Shown: piece by piece, positions 35,601-44,752 of the stretch
How positions within the stretch are numbered: position 1 is the stretch's first letter
How the letters are laid out: each line of letters starts with the position of its first letter
Source: an uncultured Sulfolobales archaeon
Lineage (GTDB): Archaea; Thermoproteota; Thermoprotei_A; Sulfolobales; Acidilobaceae
Assembly: GCA_937921695.1 (NCBI GenBank)
Contig: CAKZTZ010000024.1
Span: 1 to 64,000, forward strand
Reading direction: 5' to 3'
Length of the DNA stretch: 64,000 nt
Made by a program: the position numbers and the translations under genes
The notes under the pieces: model-generated
What the model saw: the letters and a program-made list of their open reading frames with translations, nothing else
Databases searched by the model: none
Told to the model about the DNA's origin: nothing

Positions 35601-36264
35601 GCTCTTGAAGGTTCACGTTAAACTCTTATGGCCTCACAGAGCCCTCTACGACCTCATATTTAGGAGGTTCACAGCTAGCCAGATGGTTGAAGCTAGAGTT
35701 GTAAAGGCTAAGGTTAACATAGGGGTCCTCGATAGAGTCGAAACTCTAAATGTTGTAGCGGGCGTTATTTATGAGGGTTTTACAAGAATATACTCTAATT
35801 TCAAAGTCGAAGGATGGCTCCTCAAAGTCAAAGAAGGAGACGATATCGGTGTTGAGAGCTCTACAGTCAGAAAATCCAGCCCTATAAGCCTATACACGAG
35901 CGGCGACCTAGTAAAGCTCATGAAGGAGAAGGGGGTTGGAAGACCCAGCACATACCATAAAGCCATAGAAGCTAACAAGAGGCACGGCTACATAGTTGAG
36001 AGCAAGAGGCACAGACTACTAATACCCACGAAAACCGGGATAGAAACATACAACTACTTAACGAGACACTTCAAACACCTAGTAAGCGAAAGCTACACGG
36101 GGAGGCTAGAAGAAGACCTCGACAATATAGAATCAGACTCCATAGATCCTAACACGCTCCTAAAAGATGTGTGGCAAGAAATAGTAGTTTTGAAAGAGAA
36201 AGCAATACAGAAAAGCTTAGATCCTAACACTATACTAGAGAAGAACGTGACAGTGAAAGCATGA
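32611..36264 (+). CDS. rgy: Reverse gyrase
   Basis: 1217 residues, full length, helicase and topoisomerase in one chain. Order: N-terminal zinc finger CPNCGG...CENC (~12-34); SF2 helicase with Walker A TAPTGVGKST (~105) and DDVD (~206); topoisomerase IA from VLVIVESPTKARTI (~613) with second zinc finger CLSCGAQF...CPKCG (~700-717); TOPRIM acidic STDPDREGEKIAWD (~743); catalytic tyrosine in ITYHRTDSTR (~936). It introduces positive supercoils with ATP, a hallmark of hyperthermophiles. TTG start. Confidence 0.98.
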   Translation: MIRFNAIYESMCPNCGGPIVVSRLLEGLPCENCLPRTPSRVDVESVARVLKAGGKLGGFEWLRVMAGSFRDFSSYFKAKVGFEMWSAQASWARRLLSLDSFAITAPTGVGKSTLLSVYSAYKAEVHGWRILYLVPTENLARQTVSRLSTMTGGVIAYYSTMPSKAKAETLKLISSGSFKVLVITTGFLERRFEMLSSLKPFNLIVVDDVDSLLRNSRNVERILGLLGFTEETIMLAWNLVKAKLKLYKALQAGATDRIARLEESVGELELKLREKLKGESRGQLIVASATGRPRGVKHLLFKELLDFEVGGSGDYVRNVIDAYRISGDPSAYVSIVKELGPGGIVFVSQHLGAKLVDVVARNLEATGLRVGKALSGSWRSVEKLERGELDVIVSVASRYGVAVRGLDAPRAVKYAVFVGVPARKMRVEEALLNPQRLLRVAMHMRDEGVEGSEDMVKVLREVVEGFEDPGVIVAALRRGFVEGPLEYSVRAYRGVYEKALDWVKEKLGSSHSYTIGSMVFTREEGGDYMYSPDVLTYIQASGRTSRLLDGRLTLGLSVIVEPMEHLVKAFALKLNWLAKASLANYEDLDIGRVKGELEKSRAGYGREFKVKSVLVIVESPTKARTIAWFWGRPGKRRVKNLIVYETSAVDVESGTVYLLQVTASRGHIFDLVENVQGSIYGVLRDGDRYSPVYGTVKRCLSCGAQFIDSLSCPKCGSSNFRDSKVILEVLRKLAMEVDEVIISTDPDREGEKIAWDIFLALKTFNGNVRRARFHEVTREAFLKALREASEFNVKAVEAQIARRIVDRWVGYSLSEVLQSVYNARWMGAGRVQSPVLGWIVDRYSERLKSMGYSACLNLSVSYKVCIYTGSREEAERLMRVDSVKVKSLELSEETLSPPPPFTTDSLIYEASRRLRLTAEATMRVAQELFESGLITYHRTDSTRVSPAGIAVAREYLDRKNLGDAYKPRGWGEGGAHEAIRPTRPLDLEDLDRALSEGLLKVHVKLLWPHRALYDLIFRRFTASQMVEARVVKAKVNIGVLDRVETLNVVAGVIYEGFTRIYSNFKVEGWLLKVKEGDDIGVESSTVRKSSPISLYTSGDLVKLMKEKGVGRPSTYHKAIEANKRHGYIVESKRHRLLIPTKTGIETYNYLTRHFKHLVSESYTGRLEEDLDNIESDSIDPNTLLKDVWQEIVVLKEKAIQKSLDPNTILEKNVTVKA

Positions 36265-36453
36265 AAATAAAAGAGTAGACTTTAAGACTCTTCCCCTGAA
36301 AACCACATCTACCCTGGCTTAACGCGTGTTTTTAAACTCTGGCAGTCTAGGAGTGATGTTAAAAAGCGTTCTCGAACCATTTAAATTATTAGGGTTCGAG
36401 GCCTGGCTACAGAGCTTAGTTATGTAGATTTTGTTGTTAGGGTTTTAACTGCT

Positions 36454-37737
36454 GTGGCTGGAGGGGCTCTTATAGGGCTTGAGAGGGAGAGGCTTCAGCT
36501 TGTTGGCACTGAGAGGGGTTCTAGGAGTCTCCCTGGTGTTAGGAGTTTCGGGCTCATAAGTCTTTATGGTGGCCTAGCCTCTATGACTTCTACTTTAGCT
36601 TCTGGGGGTGACCTTATTGTTTGGAGTATCATATTCTCCTCCGCTACTCTAGCTATGGCTCTATTCTTCAGCATATACACTTATCTCACAATGTCTTCTA
36701 GGAGGGCTCCGGGTATGACGACCTATGTTGTCATACTCGTAGCTTACATTATAGGTGTCACGGCAGGCTTGGGGAAGCTTATGGAGGCGGCTTCAGTAAC
36801 CATACTAGCTACACTCCTCTTAGCTATTAAAAACCCTGCAGTTAAGCTGGCTAGGGAGCTTAAATATGAAGAGCTCACAGCCATAATGGAGGTCGCTGTC
36901 CTAGCCCTCATAATAGGGCCTATAGTGGCAGCATACTCCCCTCTCATCCCGTGGATCGACATTTATAGGATCTACATATTCTTCCTTCTAGTCTTAGCCT
37001 TAAGCCTCATAAGTTACGGGGCTGCAAGGATATGGGGAGCCCAGGGAGTCTCATATGCAGCTTCCCTAGGGAGTCTCGTAAACAGCGAGGCTATGATAGC
37101 CGGGGTCACTAGGCTCGTGGGAGAGTCTAGGACTTCATCAGAGGATAAAGCTAGGGTTCTCGGAGTCTTAACAACAATAATAATAGCTACTATGCATCTC
37201 AGAGCATCCCTATTAGCTCTAGTAGCACTCAGCATATTCGCAGGCCCCCCGATTATCGGAGAGTCTATAGGGCTCTTAGTCCTAGCCCTCATCTCTACAG
37301 CAATACTATCATACACCCTTAGGATCAGCCTTTCAAGCCCCCAACTTAACATAACAGTGAAAAGCCCCCTAAGCTGGTATACTGCGGTTAAAGTAACGAT
37401 AACCTACACGATACTAGTAGCGCTTTTCAGAGCACTGGAGATGGTGGAGGCTCCACCACAAATATTCTACATACTCACAGCAACCGGGGGGTTCGTCAAC
37501 GCCACCGCGGCAATACTAGGAGCCTCTACATCAGTAGCGTTCACCGGGACCCCAACAGGGGTTGCTTCAATAACAGCGGCAATAGCGGCGGCAACGTTGA
37601 ATAAAATAATATACTCTGAAACGAGTCTTCTAGACGAGAAAGCTAAGAAAACAGTTATAATAAGAAGCTTGACTCTCTCAGCGCTCCCCCTGCTGATATC
37701 ACTAGCATACCTGGCGAAAGCTCTAGGAATACTATAA
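36454..37737 (+). CDS. MgtC/SapB-like and DUF4010 membrane protein
   Basis: 427 residues, about twelve hydrophobic segments: an MgtC-type front (GGALIGLERERL, conserved ERE) followed by a DUF4010 region. The function is unknown; MgtC proteins are linked with Mg2+ stress and membrane potential. The GTG at 36454 cuts the protein just inside the first MgtC helix: in-frame codons upstream encode SYVDFVVRVLTAVAGGALIG, which completes the helix, but no ATG, GTG or TTG lies in that stretch (CTG 36403 is available). TATA-like TTAAATTATT at about 36381-36390. Confidence 0.75.
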   Translation: MAGGALIGLERERLQLVGTERGSRSLPGVRSFGLISLYGGLASMTSTLASGGDLIVWSIIFSSATLAMALFFSIYTYLTMSSRRAPGMTTYVVILVAYIIGVTAGLGKLMEAASVTILATLLLAIKNPAVKLARELKYEELTAIMEVAVLALIIGPIVAAYSPLIPWIDIYRIYIFFLLVLALSLISYGAARIWGAQGVSYAASLGSLVNSEAMIAGVTRLVGESRTSSEDKARVLGVLTTIIIATMHLRASLLALVALSIFAGPPIIGESIGLLVLALISTAILSYTLRISLSSPQLNITVKSPLSWYTAVKVTITYTILVALFRALEMVEAPPQIFYILTATGGFVNATAAILGASTSVAFTGTPTGVASITAAIAAATLNKIIYSETSLLDEKAKKTVIIRSLTLSALPLLISLAYLAKALGIL

Positions 37738-38097
37738 GTAAATAAGCCTTCAAAACCATAATATAAAACGGCTCAATGAAGAACGCCCGGATAAACTGAT
37801 AAGATGAGAGAGGCCTGTGTTACTGAGGGCGCTTCCCCGCTAACAGGAATAGTCATTTTTAGCGGATAAACACTGTCCTATAAAGTATCTAGTGGCTTTC
37901 ACTTTACAGGGCTCTTCTTGAGGCTCGCTGCTTGAGACCCCAAGATGGGTGGGCGTGTTAAGGCGGGCTCTTCTCTCGCTCTACAGTTAGGTTTCCAGTG
38001 GATTGCGTTCCAGCGTGTTCGAATTATCTTCTAGTAGGAATAGGCTTTGATACTTTAAAGGGGTGGGAGTGTAGAATTTTGTGTCTAGGTGGGTTCG
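37738..38097. other. Gene-free interval with promoter-like elements
   Basis: 360 bases. A strong TATA-like AATATAAAAC lies at about 37760-37769; 25-60 bases downstream GATGAGA and CTGA occur about 13 bases apart, faintly like half of a C/D box sRNA, but C' and D boxes are missing. CGCTAA...TTAGCG forms a weak inverted pair (37839/37859). TACTTTAAAGG at about 38050 may be the promoter of the glucan phosphorylase gene. Confidence 0.3.
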
Positions 38098-39612
38098 GTG
38101 GGTGCGAGTGTTATTATTAGTCTTGCTATGGAGGCTGCTTTTAAGGGGTCTGCTAATTATGCTGGTGGTTTGGGGGTTTTGGAGGCTGATAAGTTCTATG
38201 TTGCTGGGAGGTTGGGGCTTCCATATTTCCTCGTGGTCCCCTTCTACCCCTATGGTTATGTTGACTATGTTTCAGCTAACAGGTCTAGGCTAGTTGAGGT
38301 TAGACATAGGCATAGCTACGAGTTTCTTTCAAGGCTGGAGCCTCTGGGTGGTTTAAGTGTTAGGGGTGCTCACGGCAGGCTTATAGCTGATGTGGCTCTC
38401 TATCTCTACCAGAGCGGTTCCGCCAGGGCTGTCCTCTATAGGGTTAAGAGGCCTCCGCGCGCTTCTAGGCTGTTTAAATATGTTTATAGGCATCATGCTG
38501 ACGAGTGCACTTACTATATTACAGCCGCGGCTGTCTCAGCGGAAATAGCTAGAAGGTATGGAAGCAATAACGCTATAGTTGACGTGCAGGAAGCTCACTT
38601 AGCCCTAGCCCCATACCTTCTACCTCCAGAATTCACTGTAAGGTTTATAACACACACCCCGGCCCCCTGGGGTCACCCGAAGCTTTGTAATAGCGAGGCC
38701 GAGGAAGCTTTAGGGGTTAGCCTTCCAGAAGTTGAAACAATGACCGAGGCTGCCATGGATGCCGTATCAGAGGTTTACGCTGTGTCTCGGAAACACGCTG
38801 ATATAACCAGGAAACTCTTCCCCAAGTATGCTGATAAGATTAAATACGTGACTAACGCTATCGACCTCGAAAAATGGCAGAGGATCAAAAGGGACCCTGG
38901 AAGCCCTGAAGCCCTAGCTTTTGAAAGGCTTAAATTGAGGAGGGAGCTCGCATCGCTGATAGCCAGCCTTTCAGGGAAAAGTGTGGATGATAAGCTGATA
39001 ATAGTGTGGTCTAGGAGGATAGTCAAGTATAAGAGACCATACTTCCTAGAAATGCTAGCGGAAGAGAAGGACTTGAAAGATAAAATATTCATATTCGCCG
39101 CCGGAAAACCCCACCCCCACGACAACTGGGGGAGAAGCATAACAGAGAAGCTCATGAGAATCTCTAGAGGGAAAAACAACATATACTTCCACCCAACATA
39201 TGATACTGAAATAGCATACTACGCTATAAGCGGGGCAGACCTACTACTCTTCACCCCATTCCCAGGCTGGGAAGCTAGCGGGACGAGCCAGATGAAAGCC
39301 ATGGCCAACGGGACCCCCGTGCTATCATCGCGAGATGGGGCAAGCCTAGAGTTCATAGAGGATAACGTGAACAGCTGGCTCTTCGGCTCAGACTTAGACG
39401 AGTTCATAAACATAGAGGAAGACGAGAAAGCGAAGAAGATAGACGAGGATGATTACAAGGACATGCTGGGGAAACTACATAAAATAATAGACCTCTATGA
39501 ATCAAGAAGACTCGAATACAATGAAATATCATATAGAGCCTACAAGGAGGCGCCAAAACTCAGCATAGAGAGACTATTAAAGCAATACTACCCATTACAC
39601 TTCCCGCCCTGA
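38098..39612 (+). CDS. Alpha-glucan (maltodextrin/glycogen) phosphorylase, short archaeal type
   Basis: About 504 residues, GT35-like. Opening SLAMEAAFKGSANYAGGLGVLEADK corresponds to the YAGGLGVL substrate loop of phosphorylases; THTPAPWGHPKL is a middle motif; PGWEASGTSQMKAMANGTPVLS carries the PLP-binding lysine as in EASGTGNMK of glycogen phosphorylase. The enzyme would release glucose-1-phosphate from alpha-1,4-glucans with phosphate. Track start GTG 38089; AGGTGGG five bases before GTG 38098 supports the later start. Shorter than the ~800-residue bacterial enzyme, as usual in archaea. Confidence 0.88.
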   Translation: MGASVIISLAMEAAFKGSANYAGGLGVLEADKFYVAGRLGLPYFLVVPFYPYGYVDYVSANRSRLVEVRHRHSYEFLSRLEPLGGLSVRGAHGRLIADVALYLYQSGSARAVLYRVKRPPRASRLFKYVYRHHADECTYYITAAAVSAEIARRYGSNNAIVDVQEAHLALAPYLLPPEFTVRFITHTPAPWGHPKLCNSEAEEALGVSLPEVETMTEAAMDAVSEVYAVSRKHADITRKLFPKYADKIKYVTNAIDLEKWQRIKRDPGSPEALAFERLKLRRELASLIASLSGKSVDDKLIIVWSRRIVKYKRPYFLEMLAEEKDLKDKIFIFAAGKPHPHDNWGRSITEKLMRISRGKNNIYFHPTYDTEIAYYAISGADLLLFTPFPGWEASGTSQMKAMANGTPVLSSRDGASLEFIEDNVNSWLFGSDLDEFINIEEDEKAKKIDEDDYKDMLGKLHKIIDLYESRRLEYNEISYRAYKEAPKLSIERLLKQYYPLHFPP

Positions 39613-39789
39613 ACAGCTTTATGCTCGAAGCTTTTCCTATAGGCTGTTAGATTAGTATAAGCTTAAGCTTTACACCAGGCGGGGAACAGTTCTACTCCAA
39701 GCATTAACTAGTATGGGAAGATCTTATAATAGAAACTATATGATTCAAAAATTAATGTTTTAAAATGCTATTAGTTCCAGCTCGATGTG

Positions 39790-40497
39790 TCATATTAGTC
39801 CGAGTACCGGGGCTACATTATTATCTTGTAGGGCATCTTCTATGGAGCCCTTATATATTATTTCGCCTCTCTCAATGACATAAGTGTATTTTGTAACCAT
39901 TTTGGCGAGTATAACGTTAGACTCCGCAATCAGTATCCCCACCCCCTCGCTAGCTATTTCTCTTAGGGATGCTGTTAGCCTCTCGGCTACGCGGGGGGCG
40001 AGGCCTTCTAGGAGCTCGTCGAGGAGGAGGTATTTTGGGTTTTGGGCTAGGGTTCTCGCTATAGCTACCATTCTTTTTTCGCCCCCACTGAGATAGTATC
40101 CCTCCCTCTTCAGTAGTTTTTCTAGTTCAGGGAATATTTGGAGGGCCTTATTGACTGCCTTTACATGATCTGTCTTAGCAGCGTTAGCCGCTAGTTTTAT
40201 GTTATCCTCTACTGTAAGCCAGGGGAATATTTTCAGGTCTTCGGGGGCGTATCCTATTCTGTGTTTAACCCTTTCGTGGACAGGCTTAAACGTTATGTCT
40301 GACCCGTCGACTTCAACTTTACCTTTGGAGGGCTTGTAAAAGCCCATTATTGTCTTTAGTGTTGTCGTTTTACCGGCCCCGTTTCTGCCTAGGAGGCATA
40401 CTATGGTGCCTTCTTCTACTTCGAGGCTCACGTTTCTCAATATTTCAATGCCCTTTATAGATACTTGGAGGTTTTCAACTTTAAGCATAGGCTCCAC
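39790..40497 (-). CDS. livF: Branched-chain amino-acid-type ABC importer ATPase LivF
   Basis: 235 residues. Walker A GRNGAGKTTT (~37), signature YYLSGGEKRM (~135), Walker B YLLLDELLEGLAP (~155; the usual Pro of DEP is Leu), then LIAESN in place of the switch His. LivF-type ATPases lack the C-terminal regulatory domain. Its start overlaps the end of livG by 17 bases. Last gene of the operon. Confidence 0.93.
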   Translation of the reverse strand: MEPMLKVENLQVSIKGIEILRNVSLEVEEGTIVCLLGRNGAGKTTTLKTIMGFYKPSKGKVEVDGSDITFKPVHERVKHRIGYAPEDLKIFPWLTVEDNIKLAANAAKTDHVKAVNKALQIFPELEKLLKREGYYLSGGEKRMVAIARTLAQNPKYLLLDELLEGLAPRVAERLTASLREIASEGVGILIAESNVILAKMVTKYTYVIERGEIIYKGSIEDALQDNNVAPVLGLI

Positions 40498-41242
40498 CTA
40501 GGAGTACTCTCCTAACATCCTCTCTGGATAGTATGTCGCTCGGGGCTCCCTCTCCTATGTTCTTGCCCTCCTGCATTACGAGGACCCTGTCAGCGTATCT
40601 CTTAACGATCTCCATGTCATGCTCCACTATGATGCTAGTGGCGCCGAGCTTGTCTAGGGCTTTCAACACTCTATTCATGACTTCGAACTTCTCGCGAGTA
40701 GCGACACCGCTTGTAGGCTCGTCTAACATTACTAGTTTGGGCTTTAAAGCTAGTGTAATAGCTATGTCGAGGAGTTTCCTGTCGCCCTGGGAGATCTCTG
40801 TAGGCTTTTTCTCGAGAACCTCCGTTAGCCCTGAAAGTTCCGCCAGCTCTAGGGCTTCCTCTAGGATCTCCTTGTAAGACTCGAGGCCTCTAACCATGTT
40901 AATGTTTACTCTAAGCCTAGAAGCCACAGCTATTAAAAGATTTTCTAGGACTGTGAGGCTCCAGAAGACGTTGACGAGCTGGAAACTCCTAGCAATACCT
41001 GCTCTAACTTTCCCAGTTAGGTTAAGCCTCGTTACATCTCTCCCCTCAAATATTATGGTTCCCGAGTCCGGTATAATGTAGCCGCTGATCAAGTTAACTA
41101 GGGTGGTCTTACCAGCTCCATTAGGCCCTACTATGAAGAGGCGCTCCCCGCCGGTCATGGAGAAAGACACTCCATCTACAGCCTTAACGCCCCCGAAATA
41201 TTTACGTAAACCTGAAGTTTGCAGCATCGGTTCCACGGGCAC
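40481..41242 (-). CDS. livG: Branched-chain amino-acid-type ABC importer ATPase LivG
   Basis: About 253 residues. Walker A GPNGAGKTTLVN, signature variant EISQGDRKL, Walker B LVMLDEPTSGV, switch IIVEHDM. LivG type, with the loop RSFQLVNVFWSLTV. The track start (41308) overlaps livM by 56 bases; GTG 41242, preceded by GAGGTG at six bases, starts after the livM stop and is preferred. Confidence 0.92.
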   Translation of the reverse strand: MPVEPMLQTSGLRKYFGGVKAVDGVSFSMTGGERLFIVGPNGAGKTTLVNLISGYIIPDSGTIIFEGRDVTRLNLTGKVRAGIARSFQLVNVFWSLTVLENLLIAVASRLRVNINMVRGLESYKEILEEALELAELSGLTEVLEKKPTEISQGDRKLLDIAITLALKPKLVMLDEPTSGVATREKFEVMNRVLKALDKLGATSIIVEHDMEIVKRYADRVLVMQEGKNIGEGAPSDILSREDVRRVLLGGAYA

Positions 41243-41252
41243 TCCAGCCACC

Positions 41253-42263
41253 TCATATAGGTAGTTTCGAGAGGGAAGATAAGATCCTCTTGAAGCCCGG
41301 CCTATCAATGAGCCCCATCAAGCCTATTGGCGCTAGGAACATTGTAGCTATTATTAGGACCCCCATGATTAGGAACCAGTGCACTGTTATGAATTGCGCT
41401 ATACTCTCGAAATACACGTAGACCAATGCTCCCACTATGGGGCCCATATAGTAGCTAGTGCCACCAAGTATCGACATGAAAACCATTTTACCAGACATAG
41501 TCCAGTATGCTAGCTCCGGCGTTACGATCCTGTTTAGTGGAGCGTAGAGGGCTCCGCTCACAGCCACGTATAAGGCTGATATTATGAAGGCGGCGAGCTT
41601 AAACTTGTAAGTATTTATTCCAAGCGCTTGGGCCCTGTCTTCAGCGTCTTTTATCATCTTAAGCGTGTAGCCGAAGGGAGAGTTAACTATCCTCCACATC
41701 AAGTAAGTCATTAAAAGGAACCAGGCTAGGGCATAGTAGTGGTAGACCATGTTGAAATCACCATAGCCGAGGCCGCGGGTTTCGTAAAACCCTAATATTA
41801 TAGGCCTCAAGATCTTCAGCCCGTCCGTGCCCCCAGTTATATGGTAGAATTTGACGTAGAAACCCCACAGTACTTGGGCTATGACGAGGATTAGTATAGC
41901 GAAGAATATCCCCCTATACCTCACCACTATAGAGCCTATCAAGGCTGAGAACAGTAGAGTGGCGATGACAGCAATAATAATCTGGGCTTCGAGAACCCTC
42001 AAGTTAAGGTATTTAAGCGTTAGGCCAATAGTGTAAGCTCCTATCCCGAAAAACGCTGCGTGGCCGAAGCTTAGAAGGCCGGTATAGCCGAATAGAAGGT
42101 TAAACCCTAAAGCTGCTATTGAAAGTATAACCCCATAAGTGAGGATCACCTCAAACCCGGGCCTAAGCCATCCCACTATCGGGTAGAGTATAGCTATTAA
42201 CACTGTTATCGCTATTAACGCTCTAAAACTATTACCCAACTCCCTGCTCACAGCCATCATCAC
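41253..42263 (-). CDS. livM: Branched-chain amino-acid-type ABC importer permease LivM
   Basis: 336 residues, about ten membrane helices, with NLLFGYTGLLSFGHAAFFGIGAY near residue 55 and the EAA-like loop KMIKDAEDRAQALGINTYKFKL near 205. Starts in a GTGATGATG cluster overlapping the livH stop by four bases, so 42260 or 42257 are alternative starts. It pairs with LivH. Confidence 0.93.
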   Translation of the reverse strand: MMMAVSRELGNSFRALIAITVLIAILYPIVGWLRPGFEVILTYGVILSIAALGFNLLFGYTGLLSFGHAAFFGIGAYTIGLTLKYLNLRVLEAQIIIAVIATLLFSALIGSIVVRYRGIFFAILILVIAQVLWGFYVKFYHITGGTDGLKILRPIILGFYETRGLGYGDFNMVYHYYALAWFLLMTYLMWRIVNSPFGYTLKMIKDAEDRAQALGINTYKFKLAAFIISALYVAVSGALYAPLNRIVTPELAYWTMSGKMVFMSILGGTSYYMGPIVGALVYVYFESIAQFITVHWFLIMGVLIIATMFLAPIGLMGLIDRPGFKRILSSLSKLPI

Positions 42264-43153
42264 CTACCACCCCCTATGCCCTCCGGCTTCACGAGAAGCA
42301 CTACGGCCGCCACAGCGAATAAGATGACTAGTTCAAGCTCCGGGATGAATAATACACTTAGAATCCTAAACAAGCTAACGATAAACGCTCCAATCAGGGA
42401 ACCTGTGAAACTCCCGAGCCCCCCAATTACAAGGCCTACGAAAGCTATTATGAGAAACTCTAATGATACCCCCGGTGCTATAGAGGCTACTGGTAGATAA
42501 AGAGCTCCTCCAAGCCCTGCTAGGGTTGAAGCTAGAATAATAGCTATTACGACAACTCTGCCAACGTTCACTCCGAGGGCGGCGCTCATCTCAGGATCCA
42601 TGGCTATAGCTCTGAAGACTAAGCCGAATCCCGTCCTATAAATTACATGCCACAAGATAATTGCGAGAGCGCCTGTAACAGCTATCACCATGATCTTATA
42701 AACTGGATACTTCTTATCCACTATGTCTATGAATCCTAGCATGAAGAAAAGCTGGCCAGCAGCGAGGGGAGCTCTACCCCATATTATTTGGAAAAGCTCT
42801 TCGAAAACCAGGAGGAGGCCGAAAGTCACTATGAGCTGGAAAGCGTCGCCCTTACCGTGTGCATATGTCAGTATTGGCATGACTAAAGCTAAGGAGGCGA
42901 TTATTGTAACTATAACTGCTGTGAGGAGGGGGAGAGTAATTAAGCCGACTAAACTGTCCCCGAAAATTTTAATAACATAGGTTGAAGTGATCCACGCCAT
43001 AGTATAAGCTCCTAGAGCGAAGAGAGAGGCGTGCGCCAGGTTAACTATCCTTAAAACACCATAGATTATGTTTAAGCCCGAGACTATGAGGAAAATTAGG
43101 GAGGCATAGAAAAAAGTATCTAATGTATATAAAACTATAAGGTCAAGGCTCAA
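42260..43153 (-). CDS. livH: Branched-chain amino-acid-type ABC importer permease LivH
   Basis: 297 residues, about eight membrane helices, with IYGVLRIVNLAHASLFALGAY (~30) and the cytoplasmic loop RAIAMDPEMSAALGVNVGRVVVI (~185), both LivH signatures. TTG start, 42 bases after the binding-protein stop. Confidence 0.93.
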   Translation of the reverse strand: MSLDLIVLYTLDTFFYASLIFLIVSGLNIIYGVLRIVNLAHASLFALGAYTMAWITSTYVIKIFGDSLVGLITLPLLTAVIVTIIASLALVMPILTYAHGKGDAFQLIVTFGLLLVFEELFQIIWGRAPLAAGQLFFMLGFIDIVDKKYPVYKIMVIAVTGALAIILWHVIYRTGFGLVFRAIAMDPEMSAALGVNVGRVVVIAIILASTLAGLGGALYLPVASIAPGVSLEFLIIAFVGLVIGGLGSFTGSLIGAFIVSLFRILSVLFIPELELVILFAVAAVVLLVKPEGIGGGR

Positions 43154-43195
43154 CGCTTGTTTCCCCTTCCCTCTCCCTCATGTTTCTCAAGATTC

Positions 43196-44608
43196 TTATA
43201 TAGGTAGTACTCCTTCTCTCCAGGTTTCTCTTATCCAGTTATATGTCATTGTAGGATCGGCACTTCCTTCCCAGCCTTCTGGTACAGTGATTCTCTCTAT
43301 GGGGATTCTCAGGGGGTCTGCTAGGACATTGAAGCCGTAGGTCGGGTCTACCTTGCTGATGCCGACTATAGCGTTCTTATAGCCTTGGTGCTTGTTAGGC
43401 TTCCCAGCTCTTATGGATAGTATTCCAGCCGGTCCGAATATAGATGCTCCCTCGATGAACTTCACGGTCTCTTCGGGCTCAGGCCACCTTCCTAGAGTCT
43501 CGTAGGCTCTCTCGACAGCCGACTTATAAAGGTATACTGCCACGTAAGCTCCCTCGCCACCGTTAGTGGGATAGGCGCCCCACATCTTGTAATAGTTCTC
43601 CACGAAAACCTTGTTTAATGGGTAGCCGGAGTGCTCTGGGTATAGGAAGTAGTAGTTTGCGTGAACTCCCGCTACAAATCCTTCAGGATAGTCGGACTCG
43701 ACTAGGCTGGGCGTGATCCCATGGCTTATCGTCGACACCATCTTTGCTTTTTTGAATAAACCGTAGCCGAGCGCTTGCTTATAGAAGTTTATGAAATCCG
43801 TAGCCCACAGGGAAGAGGCGACTATGTCAGCGCCACTCTCCATGATCTTGGTTATTATCGGCCCGAAGTCTGTGACTGCGAACAGTTTAGGCCACGCTGT
43901 ATAAACTTCTTCAACCCTATCCTTCCCCAGCACTTTCTCAAACGTTATTTGCATGTGAGCGTGCGCGTTCCTACCATAGGCGTAATCAGGATGTATGTGA
44001 GCTATCTTAATCTTATCCTTCTCCTGTAGATTTAAGAGTTTTATAGCTCCGAGAGCGGCTGTAACCCCATCCGCAGACTGAATATTAGTCATCCTGAAAA
44101 CGAACCTAGGATCTTTCACGGTCTTCTCAAAGAGAATATCAGTACAGCCGTCAATGAAGAACGAGAGTAGCCCGGCTTCCTCCGCCACGGGAGCCACTGC
44201 TGGAGTGTTCCCGGAGCTTATGAGCCCGAAGTAAGCCTCGATCCCCTCACCTATTAGGGCTTTATACTCTCTAACAGTATCGTCGGCCCCCGCCTCATCC
44301 TTAACTATAGGCTCGATCCTCCTACCTAGAATGCCGCCGGCCTCATTAATCTCCCTAATAGCTAGCATAGCACCCTTATATGTTGGGTCTCCCCAAGCAG
44401 CCCCTCCCCCCTTAGTCATAAACTGAACTCCGACTTTGAGGGGCCTTGAAGGAACCTTCTCAACCTCGGTAGGGGTAGGGGTTTCAACAATCCTCCTCCT
44501 GAACCACTCGGGAGCAGCTAGGTATAAGCCGGCGGTAGTTGCGGCGGCACCTACTATAAAACCTCCAACGAGACCTCTAATAAAATCTCTGCGTGAAACT
44601 TTCTCCAA
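43196..44608 (-). CDS. livK: Branched-chain amino-acid-type ABC substrate-binding protein, Tat signal
   Basis: 470 residues. Starts MEKVSRRDFIRGLVGG...: a twin-arginine signal (SRRDFIRG) with a hydrophobic core, then a low-complexity linker (ETPTPTEVEKVPS) and a type I periplasmic-binding fold (KVGVQFMTKGG...YKGAMLAIREINEAGGILGR). This is Leu/Ile/Val-, amide- or urea-type; ligand unknown. TTG start with GGAGGG upstream; minus-strand TATA TCTTTTTAAG near 44657. First gene of the importer operon. Confidence 0.92.
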   Translation of the reverse strand: MEKVSRRDFIRGLVGGFIVGAAATTAGLYLAAPEWFRRRIVETPTPTEVEKVPSRPLKVGVQFMTKGGGAAWGDPTYKGAMLAIREINEAGGILGRRIEPIVKDEAGADDTVREYKALIGEGIEAYFGLISSGNTPAVAPVAEEAGLLSFFIDGCTDILFEKTVKDPRFVFRMTNIQSADGVTAALGAIKLLNLQEKDKIKIAHIHPDYAYGRNAHAHMQITFEKVLGKDRVEEVYTAWPKLFAVTDFGPIITKIMESGADIVASSLWATDFINFYKQALGYGLFKKAKMVSTISHGITPSLVESDYPEGFVAGVHANYYFLYPEHSGYPLNKVFVENYYKMWGAYPTNGGEGAYVAVYLYKSAVERAYETLGRWPEPEETVKFIEGASIFGPAGILSIRAGKPNKHQGYKNAIVGISKVDPTYGFNVLADPLRIPIERITVPEGWEGSADPTMTYNWIRETWREGVLPI

Positions 44609-44752
44609 CTCTTCTCCCTCCGTTTCACCCTTGTTTTCTAGCTTCTAGAGCTTAAAAAGATTTAGGTTTTAGATGTTTTCAGGTTTATTGTGTTTTCCCC
44701 TGTAAAGCTTTTAGGTTGTTATTTGTATTTGTTTTGTTGCGGTGTCGTCGGG

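Noticed and set aside
37787-37850. Possible C/D-box sRNA (GATGAGA...CTGA)
   Set aside because: C' and D boxes are missing and the C box departs from consensus; only mentioned in the interval note.
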